This document shows positions 20,134 to 31,075 of a stretch of 64,000 bases of DNA, piece after piece. Both the position numbers and the translations under genes were made by a program. Source of the stretch: Lepidodermella squamata (taxonomy: Eukaryota; Gastrotricha); assembly GCA_047495785.1 (NCBI GenBank), contig JBLDXI010000031.1, positions 806,001 to 870,000 of the forward strand. The letters are read 5' to 3'. The notes below the pieces were generated by a model. That model ran no database searches. It was not told the origin of the DNA and saw only the letters and a program-made list of their open reading frames with translations. Each line of letters opens with the position of its first letter. The stretch's first letter is position 1.

Positions 20134-21401
20134 GGGCCAAAAACTGTTCATCCTCCTACATATCACAGAATCGATAAAGGTGGTGATTGCTAAATGGCTA
20201 TAAATACATATTTGTAATCCACTGATTGCTTAGGATATTAGCCTTTTTCCCGTTACAGCCTCGAAATCAATGAAAAACCGCCTGATGTTGAAAGAGACGT
20301 ATAACGGGGAAAAGGCAGATAAAAAATAAATAAATACTGTATTTGTTCCTATAGTAAATTAGCCCGGTCTACTGTAATTTCAACCTCGAAATTTTGACAA
20401 TTTTAAATAATAATTTTCGGTGAATTGTTCACTTTTGATGTTTTCGAACCGACTTGACCCCTCAACCCTGTGCTACTATTAGGGATGGTCGATTATTAGT
20501 GAATGGGCTACTATTGGAACAAATACGGTAATGTCTTTTCATAAGCTTTTTGCACCTTTCAACCCATTTTTGCATTCGGAGACAAATTTGGAAAAAGGTA
20601 GGAAATATCACCGGTCACCGTAATCACACTATGTACCTTAGAAGCAAAGAAAACATGTGCTTTTTCGCTCACGGCGATCCAGCTAAATTAGAGTCATGCT
20701 ATATTGTTTAGATGCTCTTTCATTACAATTACGCCAATTTACCTCCATTTTCAGGACTGGCAGGTCCGTTCTAACTGGGTTAACGATTTCTTTCGAATTT
20801 TGTTAATCATTGTTGATTAGAGAGAAAACCTTTTATTGGTATACTGTGTTATGTACAAACTATAACAATGTACAATGTACAAACTATAACATTGCCTTTG
20901 AGACACAGGATTATAAATTATTAAGTTTATAATTTGATGAGATTAATTGATGAATTAATTGCTTGATTGATTGATTAGTTAGCGTCTTTTAGTAGGTTGG
21001 CTATTTGAGTAAAGATGATTATTCAGGATCCTAATGCTGATTCCGTTAAATTTTCTCAACAATCCCATTTCACTTACGGGGCTTGTATTATGCTTGAAAA
21101 ATTATTAAAACGCATTAAAACGCTAGAATGCTAGCTGGATGATATTTAAAATCCTATTTAATGGTGATAGGACTCGTGACTGGAATCACTTTGCCCTTTA
21201 TATCAGCTAGTTAAGATGGGCAATTGAATAAATGAAGGCGATTCTTGATTACTTAATTAGGTATATAATTGGTGATTCATCCAGGTCACTTTACACCGCC
21301 CCGACGATAGAGCCTATTTCAGGGATAGACGAAATCTCGTAACGTGAAAAATCAACTTTAGAAAAATTTAATAAAAGCTGGACAAATTGCACGTCTGTTT
21401 A
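20134..21401. other. Intergenic with dispersed repeats
   Basis: No gene seen. Positions about 20375-20530 (CTCGAAATTTTG ... GGTGAATTG ... CCCCTCAACCCT ... ACAAATACGG) recur, diverged, at about 56714-56822. Positions about 20826-20920 (TAACATTGCCTTTGAGACAC followed by AGGATTAT) recur at about 62138-62215. Both look like old mobile-element or satellite fragments. Confidence 0.5.
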
Positions 21402-21415
21402 TTTGCATAAAAACC
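21402..21415 (+). promoter_or_regulatory. Conserved TTTRCATAAAAACC motif, channel 2
   Basis: TTTGCATAAAAACC lies 112 bp before the ATG at 21514, the same distance as in the minus-strand paralogue. Confidence 0.6.
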
Positions 21416-21513
21416 GCATTTTGAATTGCAGTTGGCTAAGGTTCATGTTTGCTCAAGTTTGATCAGAAGCTTGTTCGGTTGCGATTCGGATTGAATTTTT
21501 CCGACATCTGACG

Positions 21514-22735
21514 ATGAGACTCGCTTATTTCCTAGCCTTGTACCTGGTGGTGTTTAACTGCGTACAGATATCTCATTCTGACAATTCTACGAAAACGATT
21601 GATATCGAATGGCGATTTTTCAACGAGCTATGCCCAGCAGCCCAGAAGCGCTATCTTTTGAATCATATTGCTCAAGCAGGCGCATCCCGCGAATTCCCCA
21701 TCAATTTGACGGTATTTTTTTCACCGGAAAGGATAGCTGCAATAGACGATTTGAAGCAAAGGTAAGGAAGCGCGAATTTGACGCTTGAATTTTCAGTGGC
21801 TATTACTCTCGTGAAGTCTGTCCGTATTTTCGGCGTTTGGCGTCACATGGACGATGCCACCAAGTATTTGCAAAAATGTTAATGCAACCGAGCTGGCAAC
21901 GTACGGAGGAGAGGAGCTTGAAATATGGTTCGGAAGCGATATTGGAAAATCATGGCGACCAGATTTGAATCATATCAATGCAGTAGAAACTCTGCGACTT
22001 TTTTCGAGCGACAACATTGAGGTTCAGTACACACTTAGGCTTAACGTTATATATGGGGAGTCTACAGAAACTCGAATTGTGGAAACTAATTGTGAAGGTT
22101 TCGAATTAACCTTCTTCCCCTTCGATCGCCTGAGTTGTAGTATCAAACTAAGAAGCCGGGAGAAGGAAAAATACATACATTACAATGAGGTCTACTACAT
22201 TCCAATCTATGAGACCCTTCTAGGCCCATCTGATGTATGGTCCACTTTACCCGAGGGTTTTTCAAATAGCGTCTCCATTGTTGATGGCTATGAAGAACTG
22301 TCACTTACTATGTTATTCGAGAGAAAGTCCACTTATTATATCAACGTAATTTTCATGCCTGTAATTTTGTTGATTGTTCTTCAGTTGAGTTCATTATTAA
22401 TGGACCCAGCATGCCCGGATCGCGCTACTTATGGTGTTACAGTTGTGTTATCGTTCTTTGTTATCCTAGCAATGATTTTTTCGGATATTCCTAAAACTTC
22501 CGATACTGTCTACCTAGCTACTCTTGTTCAGATACAGATCGTGATTTGCGTGCTGTTGACACTTTATTCATCGATCGCAAATATTGTTGCTGTGAGTGCT
22601 TGGAACAGGAGAAAACGCGATTTCGCTCTCAGTCCAATACGTATCATGGATTGCTGTGTTGCTGCAGCAACTACAGTTGTAATCGTCATTGTAAATTCCT
22701 ATTATTTTGGCAAAATGATTAATCGTCAGTATTAA
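21514..22735 (+). CDS. Cys-loop ligand-gated ion channel (nicotinic-like), copy 2
   Basis: Two exons: 21514-21761 and 21817-22735, with the intron at the same place as in copy 1 (after DDLKQ) and an acceptor ending GAAG. Signal peptide MRLAYFLALYLVVFNCVQIS. The Cys-loop is CEGFELTFFPFDRLSC. M2 is RATYGVTVVLSFFVILAMIF. The M3-M4 loop is very short (AWNRRKRDFALSP). About 390 residues, below the usual 430-500 of nicotinic subunits because of the missing intracellular domain. Intact in every segment I could check. Copies 1 and 2 are tandem, and copy 3 is about 8 kb away in opposite orientation. Confidence 0.85.
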
Positions 22736-23373
22736 CAGTAAGCTTAGGAGGGCGGTGATCGTACATGAATAAGATTTATAACAGCATTATAATGACGTTA
22801 TAGTGCGACACAGAAAAAAAAATCTATCGTACACTTTTTATTGTTGGTGCTATATTATTGCCTATTCTGCCTATTCTGTTGCTTCAATTGCATTCTTTAC
22901 TACAGTCATTATCACCAGTTTCAGCAGATCGTTTTCGATAAACCGGTAAATCGAATCACGAGTTTCAAAATATATGATAGATTGAGGGTTATCATTCAAT
23001 TTCATCGCACACTTGTTACCTTTTAACTGGTATCTAACAGCTTTCTTAGCAGAATAAGAAGCTATATAGAAGCTGGCATTACCCCTGAGAAATATTTTTC
23101 TCCTTTGACAAATTCCACAATCATTCGATGACTTGAAATCTAGCTATTGCATCATTCGAAATGGCAGCTTTTACGAGGCACTTCAATATTATGCCAAATA
23201 AGGCGTGAGAGGGTAAATTTTTCAAGCTGGGGAAAACTCGTTTGTGATTAAAATCACAAAAGAAAGGCATCAGCATACAGGTAGTTTGTGACACGAAAAA
23301 TGCGGCTATTGGCGGATTGAAAATTGAGTTAGCTTTTGTTAGTTTTTGTATCACGATTATTTTCTTGAGAAAA
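22736..23373. other. Intergenic; nothing recognised
   Basis: 3' flank of the second channel; short frames with no family resemblance. Confidence 0.35.
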
Positions 23374-23538
23374 ATGGTAAAAACTAGCTTTCCAGATTCA
23401 ACAAACGAATTGGAACATCGTCTTGAGGCCATTGGCTATGCAGACCGCGAGGGCAGCGTTTCACCTCTGCGCGCAATGTCAAAATTTATGAATGAAGGAA
23501 ATGACCCAAATGACGTGAATAACGTAAGAGAATATTAG
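23374..23538 (+). CDS. Small open frame, uncertain
   Basis: A 54-codon frame from the ATG at 23374 (MVKTSFPDSTNELEHRLEAI) reads as a hydrophilic helix-prone peptide. Its composition is protein-like, but no splice partner, promoter or family is evident. AATAAA occurs at about 23613. It could be chance. Confidence 0.2.
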   Translation: MVKTSFPDSTNELEHRLEAIGYADREGSVSPLRAMSKFMNEGNDPNDVNNVREY

Positions 23539-23875
23539 AACTCAAACAGCAGCAAAAAATCACAGTATTTTTTTGCTGCACATAAAACTTTATATTAGTG
23601 TTATAAGCAAAAAATAAATTTATAACAAATTTATTACTCTTTCGATCACAGCCCTCCAAGATTAATTTTTAAATAAAAACCGCAGATCTCATTTTTTCGA
23701 AAATGATGAAAAAAGTCTCAAAGGCAAAAAGAGTAATGGCAAGAACCGCAAAAGAGAATGAACTCTTTGCAAGGTTCAGATGCACTTTCCTAGCTCAGGC
23801 ACCTAAACGCGCTTCTACACTGAACTCTGAAACTCACTAGGAAAATGACGTCTTATCAAATTGTTCATAAAAATT
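23539..23875. other. Intergenic; nothing recognised
   Basis: AT-rich DNA between the small frame and a tRNA gene; no supported feature. Confidence 0.35.
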
Positions 23876-23975
23876 TGCTCCAGGCGAGGCTCGAACTCGC
23901 GACCTTCGCATAACTCAGCGTACATTCGAGTACTGCTTATAAGTACGACGCACTAACCAACTATGCAACTGGAGC
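23876..23975 (-). tRNA. tRNA-Ile (UAU), intron-containing
   Basis: Third copy, with mature sequence identical to the other two. The intron carries CTCGAATG in the variable spot. T5 follows the gene. It sits 50 bp beyond the 3' end of the UNC-93-like gene. Confidence 0.93.
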
Positions 23976-24024
23976 GGATGAAATTCATAGAATCAAAAGA
24001 CTTGTATGTGCATACCAATTTTTA

Positions 24025-25746
24025 TTACAAAGCAACTGAAAAAACTACCGGATCTGCTACTGAGTTTCTGGGCTTTGAAAGCCTCACACTCAATTTATGA
24101 ATCACCTTGATATGGGGCCTCGTATCGTTTGGAACTCCAAAGAATTCAACAGCTAAGAAACCGACCAAACTCGCTATGCAAGTTAGAAAAAGTATTAAAA
24201 GCTGCCACCTTGAAAAATGAAATTTAAAATAAATAAACTGAGTAGGGCTGAAACGAACTTGAGCAGAATTTTGGCACAAAAGAAGGAAACCGCAGAGGCT
24301 ATAGCTTGGATGAAATAACATAACGCAAAACCAGCTGGTACCAACGGGGTGCCACCATATAACCGGGCCAGAAGGCAAAGAACGGCATTGACCAGCAATG
24401 CATCGCCAAAGCCGAGGAGGAAGGCCGAGACTATTGCGATATAACGAGCTGAAAGTAAAACTTCAGCTTGGGTATCGCCAACAGTGCAGTTATCAGGCAT
24501 GTTGATGTACACCAGGTTATAAGCAATTGTATGAAGAATGAAAGACGTGACTACCAAAGGATCTCGGCCGTACTTTAGTACCAATTTCTGGCCTAAACAT
24601 ATCATCAAAGCTGAACCTGTGACTTGCGCGATTCCGGTGGTTAGGCCAATCACTCCAATGGAGGCTTTCGGGTCTTCAAAGTGCAAATTGTGCCCGACGC
24701 AGGCGGGGAAGATCCCTCTGAAACTTAAATTTACAAAAACCAAGACAAATTCTGTTTTTACCTCTGGAACGAGCCTGAAAGGCCGACGTATGCAAATGGG
24801 AAACACATCAGGAGCAAGTTTTTTGTCCGTAACAAATTCCAACATTTTCCTGTACAATTTACAATCTAGTAATCGTATATTTGATTAGAGGACTCACCTA
24901 GGGTAGCTAGGACTTTGCTACAGGTTTTACCACATTCGCTCAGTGAAATGTGGTGCCTGGGGGCCATATTTGGCATTCGTCTTATTAAAAGCAGTCCCAA
25001 CGTGCCTGCAGTCGCAATTCCAGCCAGAGTTGAGAACAGGATGAGCCTCGACTTGGCATTGAAGTCATCTTGGCCTTTAAGCAGCACGAATTCAATCATA
25101 TTCCCGATGATGAGACTTGACTGGTAGAGAAGGCGGAAGATCGCTGTGTTCCGAGTCATAGTCTTCTCATTTGAGCATTCAGTCAGGAGAACACCCTGTG
25201 ATGTCCAAAGAACAGCTGCGCCTATACCGAGAAGTCCAGAGCCCAAATACAAGGACCATTCCATTGGATAGATGAAAACAGCAGCATAAAGACTGATAAA
25301 TTTAGATTCTTATGAAATGTGTTTCGAAATTGAGTGAAACTACCAGTAAGGTATTGCGCCCATGACTAGTGAGAATTTGAGGCCACAAAAACTCAGAACC
25401 ACGGGAGCTAACCAATTCGCAACGGCTAGCACAATGTTCATGATGGAATTACTGGCAAAAAGTTCTCAGAAATGAAGCATATTTTGAGAATGGATCATTC
25501 CTACCTTAAGTAAGCGTCCCCTTTGAAAGTTCCGTTTGTCTCAATCTCAATGTCTGCCAATACATTTTTCTGTAAATTTTACGAAAATATGCCCCACATT
25601 GGATAATTGCATTGAATAATCCTTACTGCTGTAAAGGATGTGGTAATGTAAGCTGTGAATATGAGCATGAAACATAGCCCAAGCAGGATAACGTTGTACA
25701 ACGGAACATTCGCCCAGCATTTAGTCCCTGTATAGCCTGCTGCCAT
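24025..25746 (-). CDS. UNC-93-like multi-pass membrane protein
   Basis: Start ATG at 25746 (MAAGYTGTKCWANVPLYNVI). Short exons follow: the first ends at SFTA, the next reads KNVLADIEIETNGTFKGDAY, then NSIMNIVLAVANWLAPVVLS. The exon at 24866-25280 carries GIGAAVLWTSQGVLLTE, the hallmark W-T-x-Q-G block of UNC-93 proteins. The last long exon ends at an intron 24209-24258, and the tail WQLLILFLTCIASLVGFLAV is followed by the stop at 24025. About 10-12 hydrophobic segments are visible, as expected for this MFS-related family. In C. elegans UNC-93 regulates a two-pore K+ channel, and in vertebrates UNC93B1 traffics receptors; which role applies here cannot be told. No disruption is seen. Confidence 0.8.
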
Positions 25747-26406
25747 AGTATGTTAGTGTCAGGACGATTTCGTCCGATATTGATAGAAAAGTGCCACACC
25801 GTGCCCTTAATCTATCTTTTTTCATGCGGAGAGGGCGGATGCGGTTGCGTGCAACGAGATAAGGTCGTTTTTTACGATAAACTGCAGTTCAAACAGACCG
25901 GCAAGGTCAGCAAATAATGAGAATGCGATTCTCCACCCTCGCCTTCAGACTAAACAACCACAAATTAGCTAAGCTTGTCAAAGGGTCGAGATGTTAAAGC
26001 AATTTTCGGACATAGAAATGTAAATCGAGTTGAATCATTTATTTAATGAATTTTTCAGTGTGCTTATTGTAGCTATGAAATGAGTCCTAAGTAGGATATT
26101 GTGAAGCCGAAAGAACCCGTCGTGGCACTCGTTGGGTGGCTGAATGGTTAGATAGCCCTCTGCTAGATAGTAAAAATTGTCAGATTTGCTGATTGGCTGC
26201 TGGGATAGCGCCGTGGCACCTGCACAAACAGAAGCCCGGATACATGGAACTCAGGTGAACTGTTGATTCACCCGGGATCACTATCGTCCTATCGTGCCAT
26301 GTGCCATTTATTATTTAGGAACACGAACATACGCCTATGGGATTACCTTTTATTAAATTTCTAATGATAACAGTTCACACCCTCACAAGCTTAGCATCTG
26401 CTACTT
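25747..26406. other. Intergenic; nothing firm
   Basis: Includes a tRNA-A-box-like TGGCTGAATGG at about 26142 without a matching B box or cloverleaf. Otherwise it is the 5' flank of the UNC-93-like gene and the 3' flank of the secreted LamG gene. Confidence 0.4.
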
Positions 26407-29196
26407 TCAAGGCGTTCCGAGAATCTGGGGACATTTGCTAGGGTCTACAAGATCGCTGCACGCTATTTGTTGGTTAATTGAAGAGCCAAGTCCAGCCAGG
26501 TTTGTGAAACGCACAATCTCAGCCTTCTCGCACGTTCCGTATTTGAAATATATCCCGGCCTAATGAAATGAACATTTTTGATAATAGGAAGATGAAGTTG
26601 ACATGGTTTACCAAGACCAAGCTTGAGTCTATGTCCGTTACTTGATCTCGAGGCTTCACAAGCGTTAACATCGCCCCGTTGACCAGATTACATGCCGAAA
26701 AACCTTCATGAGTCGTGGGTATGAAACACAGATAAAAATCATTGAATTCACAGCCTGATCCAACTTCTGTTGTCAGCCTTCCAGAGACATAGCCATACCT
26801 ATTGTCAAGAAAGCATGGCTCCTCAATAGAGCAGCTTTCTGCTGTGGTTACTGCATTTGGCATCCTAAGTCCGATGACGTAAACATTTTCAGACCACATG
26901 CTTTCAAAACTTATCGCCGCAAGTGCTATGTTATTTCGGCCATAGCGGTTGATATGTAAAGATTTTCCTAATAACTCTAAGACCGTGAAACCATAGGATT
27001 TGTAGATAGTCTTATAATCCTTAGAGTTGGCATTAACGCAGATATCGGGCAGTAGAAGGTAGCGATCCTCCAAAATCGCTGTTAGGCATTCTAAGCCCAG
27101 TTCAGTCCTTACGATGTTGAAGAAAGGGAACTGAGCGGGATCAATTGGCAAAGGTCCTTCTTCTGTTGCGAATTCAGGAGCCGTGGGGAATTCACTGTCT
27201 GCCATAGCTTGCCCGCTAATTTGCCCAGCCAGCCTACTTCGGCATACATCGTGAAGCTGAGCCAACTCATCGTAACTGAGCCACGTGCGATAAATAGTCA
27301 GACAAGATATCGCATCGCTTGAATCGCCATTTAGAGTCAAGCTAAATTGTTTCGTTGCCACGGTTGGTTTGTGGTAAATGAAGTAGACCATACCAAAGTA
27401 GTTGTACACAAAGAAATTATTAGAATTAAGCGTAATTGCGACAAATGTCCATTCCTCGTCGGTGATAACATCTTTCAGATTGAAATTGACTTGATCACTT
27501 TCAAGGATAAGATCTCCATCATTGTTTATTCTGAGGATGAATGACCACTCATCTAGTTCCAGGATCTTCCTGTCATTTCGCTTGGCACTTTTGCGTAAGA
27601 AAAACGCCACGCTAAAACTGTTTTCGATTTCCATTGGCAGATCAGTGGGTTTAACATGCAGAAGCCCGCGTGTAATGGCCATTGCTGTGTTTTTAGTGCC
27701 GAAAGGCCCGTCAACATAGGTAAGAGGCTCAGCTCCTAGTGTTTTGGTACTCCGAAAGCGGAAGGGGCCAATATCGATATTGGTGTTCTTAAGGTCAAAC
27801 AGCCACATTGCGATTAGATACATAGGCCTCGGGGAGAACAAATCTGTCTGAAAACGTAAATAATCAACATCCGATAAATAGCTTTTATGGCATGCCTAAG
27901 GCGGAAATCGAATTAATATGTAATCCTCGGAGCCTTAGCTGCCTTGTCAGTTCGCGACAGATCCTAAGCTCATCGCCAGTCAATTTTGCGGATCTTTTCG
28001 TATGCAAGAAAAATTCTGCTTTCGTTTGATTATAGCAGGATTGCATCGGAAAATCACAGGTTATGCCGCCATCTTTCAAGCTGAGAATCAAAACTTCCAT
28101 TATCGGGAAACCCACCCCATAGAAAGCATCCAGAATCTGAGAACAATGTGATTTTCGATGATTCAATGCACTTTGCATACTTCAATATACCCTGTTAACA
28201 GCGGACTGTCGAAGATCACTTCTGCCTTCACTTGGACGCAAAAACGGTTCGTACTGCTTGTCCTCCATTTCAAGAACACCACGAAATGCAGCTGTTGTGT
28301 AACGTAGGACATAGGAAATAAGAAAATTCTTTCTAGTATTAGATCTGCTAATTCATGAATTTTCCCCTTTGAACTTTTGCCCACTACACTTAACGAATTA
28401 ATAACGAAATGCCTTGTTATCGGTTACCTGGCTGAGTTGTGGAGGTTTCTTGGTGGTACAAAGAGCACGTTGAAATCACTTCCTTCATATCATCAGCCGA
28501 AAGAGCTATGTTGTAGGCCACAACACAGGAGAAAACTTCCCGATTCGTAACTCCCGCGGAAAGGGTCTGCTCTCCATGGCCAGTATCAATCGAAATATAG
28601 CCTGCAAGGGAAATTCTAGAAGGGATTGTGACCAGATTTTCCATTTCGTAAGTTGGCTCTTGTCCTACCAAGAGGCTCAAGTCGCCGGCATCTTGGAAAC
28701 TCAAAGCGATGAAATAAAATCGTCCCGGAGTGAAGTTAAAGCTGTTCCAAAATTTCTTTGTATACGATGGTCCCCTGACAGACACCAGAATGTTTTTAGA
28801 TGCATCAATTTCTAGGCTGATATTAGAATCGAGCGATCTGATTGTTGCAATTCCAATTTCACGAGCTTCAACAGTGTCTGAGAGGAAAAACAGCCCGAAT
28901 GTGAGGTCTTTTGAGGGAGGCAGCCAGTAAAGATTAAGTGGCCCGGTCGCTGATGCCGATGTTCTGAGAAATCCGAATGGTCCTGTGATATCACTGGAGA
29001 TTTCAGCATTATCGTCGCCGAATCTCTTGGACTTGAAGCTGACATCATTACTATCCGATAATCTGTCATAGGTTACGAGAAGAATCGGTTCAGGAATATT
29101 GCTGGTTGATCTATTAAAGCAACAAGTAAAACAAACGAGAAGGAACAACAGAATAATCATGGGATTTTTATCTCTAAATGGATGATGAATTTTCAC
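26407..29196 (-). CDS. Secreted LamG-LamG-pseudotrypsin protein (receptor family member A)
   Basis: Five exons: 28428-29196, 28201-28291, 27896-28136, 26612-27843 and 26407-26559. Signal peptide around MIILLFLLVCFTCCF. LamG/ConA-like domain 1 (IPEPILLVTYD, then GPFGFLRTS) is followed by a linker with AAFRGVLEMEDKQ and two Cys, then LamG domain 2 (GFSVAFF-type strand, EEWTFVAITLN, DAISCLTIY). Next comes a trypsin-like domain: C-x15-C (CLTAILEDRYLLLPDIC) has Ile where His57 belongs, and after the second Cys pair CNLVNGAML has Asn at the Ser195 position. The last exon (GIYFKYGTCEKAE to QILGTP) ends the fold, and there is no membrane segment or kinase. The intron 27844-27895 starts GC (GC-AG). 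Probably a secreted relative or decoy of the kinases nearby. Confidence 0.75.
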
Positions 29197-29734
29197 TCAT
29201 CGAAGTGTGAGATGTTGTCTTCTTTTGGCTCTTATCAGCATTAAGCGATATGTTATTTCAGGTCAAGTCCACGATACGATGCGTTTTATCGAAAAAGTGA
29301 TGAGTGCTTTCTCTGCTTTAATGTAAGTATTATGTTTCTCGCCTCAAAAAATTCATACTGTATTCCACGTCAAAACATGAATTCCCGGTTTTCTTGCTTC
29401 GGTACATATAACATTCGGTTTCTGCTGTTATTGGGAAAGTTCCGGAAACGACTATCCTCCAAAATTAAAGAAATACAATTGGATGCCGGCCTTTTGAGTT
29501 CAACTTACCCTATTCGTTAGTATGGGTGGACATTTTCTTGTCTCTATTTGAATGACGTTCAGTTCCTGAAAAATGGGTATCGATGTCTTGTGTAAAGCAA
29601 AATGTGAATACTTCAAGTTGTAGAATTAAAACAGGCTCTAGAACGTATAGTTTCTACTATCCGATACTATTCGATACACGATACTATTGCCCGGTATAGT
29701 GGATTGATTTAATACCAGAATCGCTTATCCGGTC
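29197..29734. other. Intergenic; nothing recognised
   Basis: Lies between the 5' end of the secreted LamG gene and the 3' end of channel copy 3. A run of ATACTAT/CGATAC motifs near 29650-29700 is weakly repetitive. Confidence 0.4.
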
Positions 29735-30963
29735 TCAAATACGGTTAATCATTCTGCTAAAATAATAAGAGTTCACGATGATAAGAGAAATCGACGTTCC
29801 GGCTGCAACAATGCAATCCACCCACCGGATTGGCCTGAGAGAAAACAAACGCTTTCTCTCATTCCAAACACTCACCGCGATAACATTAGCAATCAATGAA
29901 TATACTGTCAAAAACACACACGTCACCATGTCTATCTGAACTAGGACAGCAAGGTAGACGGTATCTGAAGTTTTAGGAATATTTGCGAATATCAATGCCA
30001 GAATAACAAAGAAAGCTAAAGCAACGGTAACACCATAAGTAGCCCGATCAGGGTACGCTGGGTCCATGATTAATGAACTCAACTGAAGAACAATCAGCAA
30101 AATTACAGGCACACAAATCGCATTGATGTAATACGCGGATTTTCTCTCGAATAACATTTCCAGTGACAGAACAGAGAAACCCTCAACTTCAGATGTGTTG
30201 TAGGAGAAACCTTCGGGTAAAGTGTACCAAACATCAGATGAGCTTAGAAGGGTTTGAAAGTTGGGGTTGTATTCGATCCCATCAAAATATAAGTAGATCG
30301 CTCGATCTTCGGGTCTTAGCTTGATATTGCAGCTCATGCGATCAAAGGGAAAGAAACTCAACTGGAAACCCTCGCAATTAGTTTCCACGATGCGGGTTTC
30401 TTGGGAATAGCCGAAGACTTCCACATGAGATGCTTTGTAGTGAATTTCTGTGTTTTCGTATGGAATGAGGCGCATAGTTCCTACTGCGTTGATGTGATCT
30501 ATATCTGGCCGCCAAGATTTCTTCGCGTCACTTACGAGCCATTTTCCATATTCCGTTCCGTCGATCCATGAGACTTCTGTTACATTGAAAGGTTCGCAAA
30601 TACTCTTGGGCATTATCCACATGACCATAAACGTCGCAAATACCGACAGGCTAAATGAAAAGATTTATCCAAAAATTTATCCTCATCCAAGTCACACTGT
30701 CAAAGTATGTGTTACCTTTGCTTTAAATCATCTATAGTGATTATCCTGTCAAGATAACACCTTAGGCTAATTGTGATGGGTAATTCGTGAAGTGCGTTTA
30801 TTATGACGATATAGTTTGGTAGGTGTCGCTCCGTGGCTGCTGGGCATAGCTCGTTGAAAAATCGCCACTCGATTTCATTTGTAGCAGTAGAATATTCAGA
30901 ATCAGACGCGTGCACGGAGAGGGATTCTAGCAGAAATAAGGCTATAAAAAACGCGAGTCTCAT
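29735..30963 (-). CDS. Cys-loop ligand-gated ion channel (nicotinic-like), copy 3
   Basis: Two exons: 30716-30963 and 29735-30650, with the intron at the same site as the other two copies. I start at MRLAFFIALFLLESLS (30963) rather than the in-frame upstream ATG at 31047, since it matches the start of copy 2 and the promoter spacing. The Cys-loop is CEGFQLSFFPFDRMSC. M2 is RATYGVTVALAFFVILALIF. The M3-M4 loop is again minimal (VWNERKRLFSLRP). M4 ends with YYFSRMINRI at the C-terminus. Intact. The MDPAYPDR stretch before M2 replaces a Cys present in copies 1 and 2. Confidence 0.85.
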
Positions 30964-31060
30964 TATCAGTTGTCGAAAAATATGAATCTCGAAGTGCAAC
31001 CAATCTTCGCACCAAAGATTGGCAAACATGAGCCTTGCGAGCTGCAATAATCAAGCCACG

Positions 31061-31075
31061 CGTTTTTTATGCAAA
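31061..31075 (-). promoter_or_regulatory. Conserved TTTGCATAAAAAACG motif, channel 3
   Basis: Minus-strand TTTGCATAAAAAACG begins 112 bp upstream of the ATG at 30963. It matches the elements of the other two channels in sequence and distance. Confidence 0.6.

Noticed and set aside
26135-26215. tRNA-like stretch (TGGCTGAATGGTTAGA)
   Set aside because: An A-box-like sequence is present, but there is no B box, no acceptor stem and no cloverleaf.
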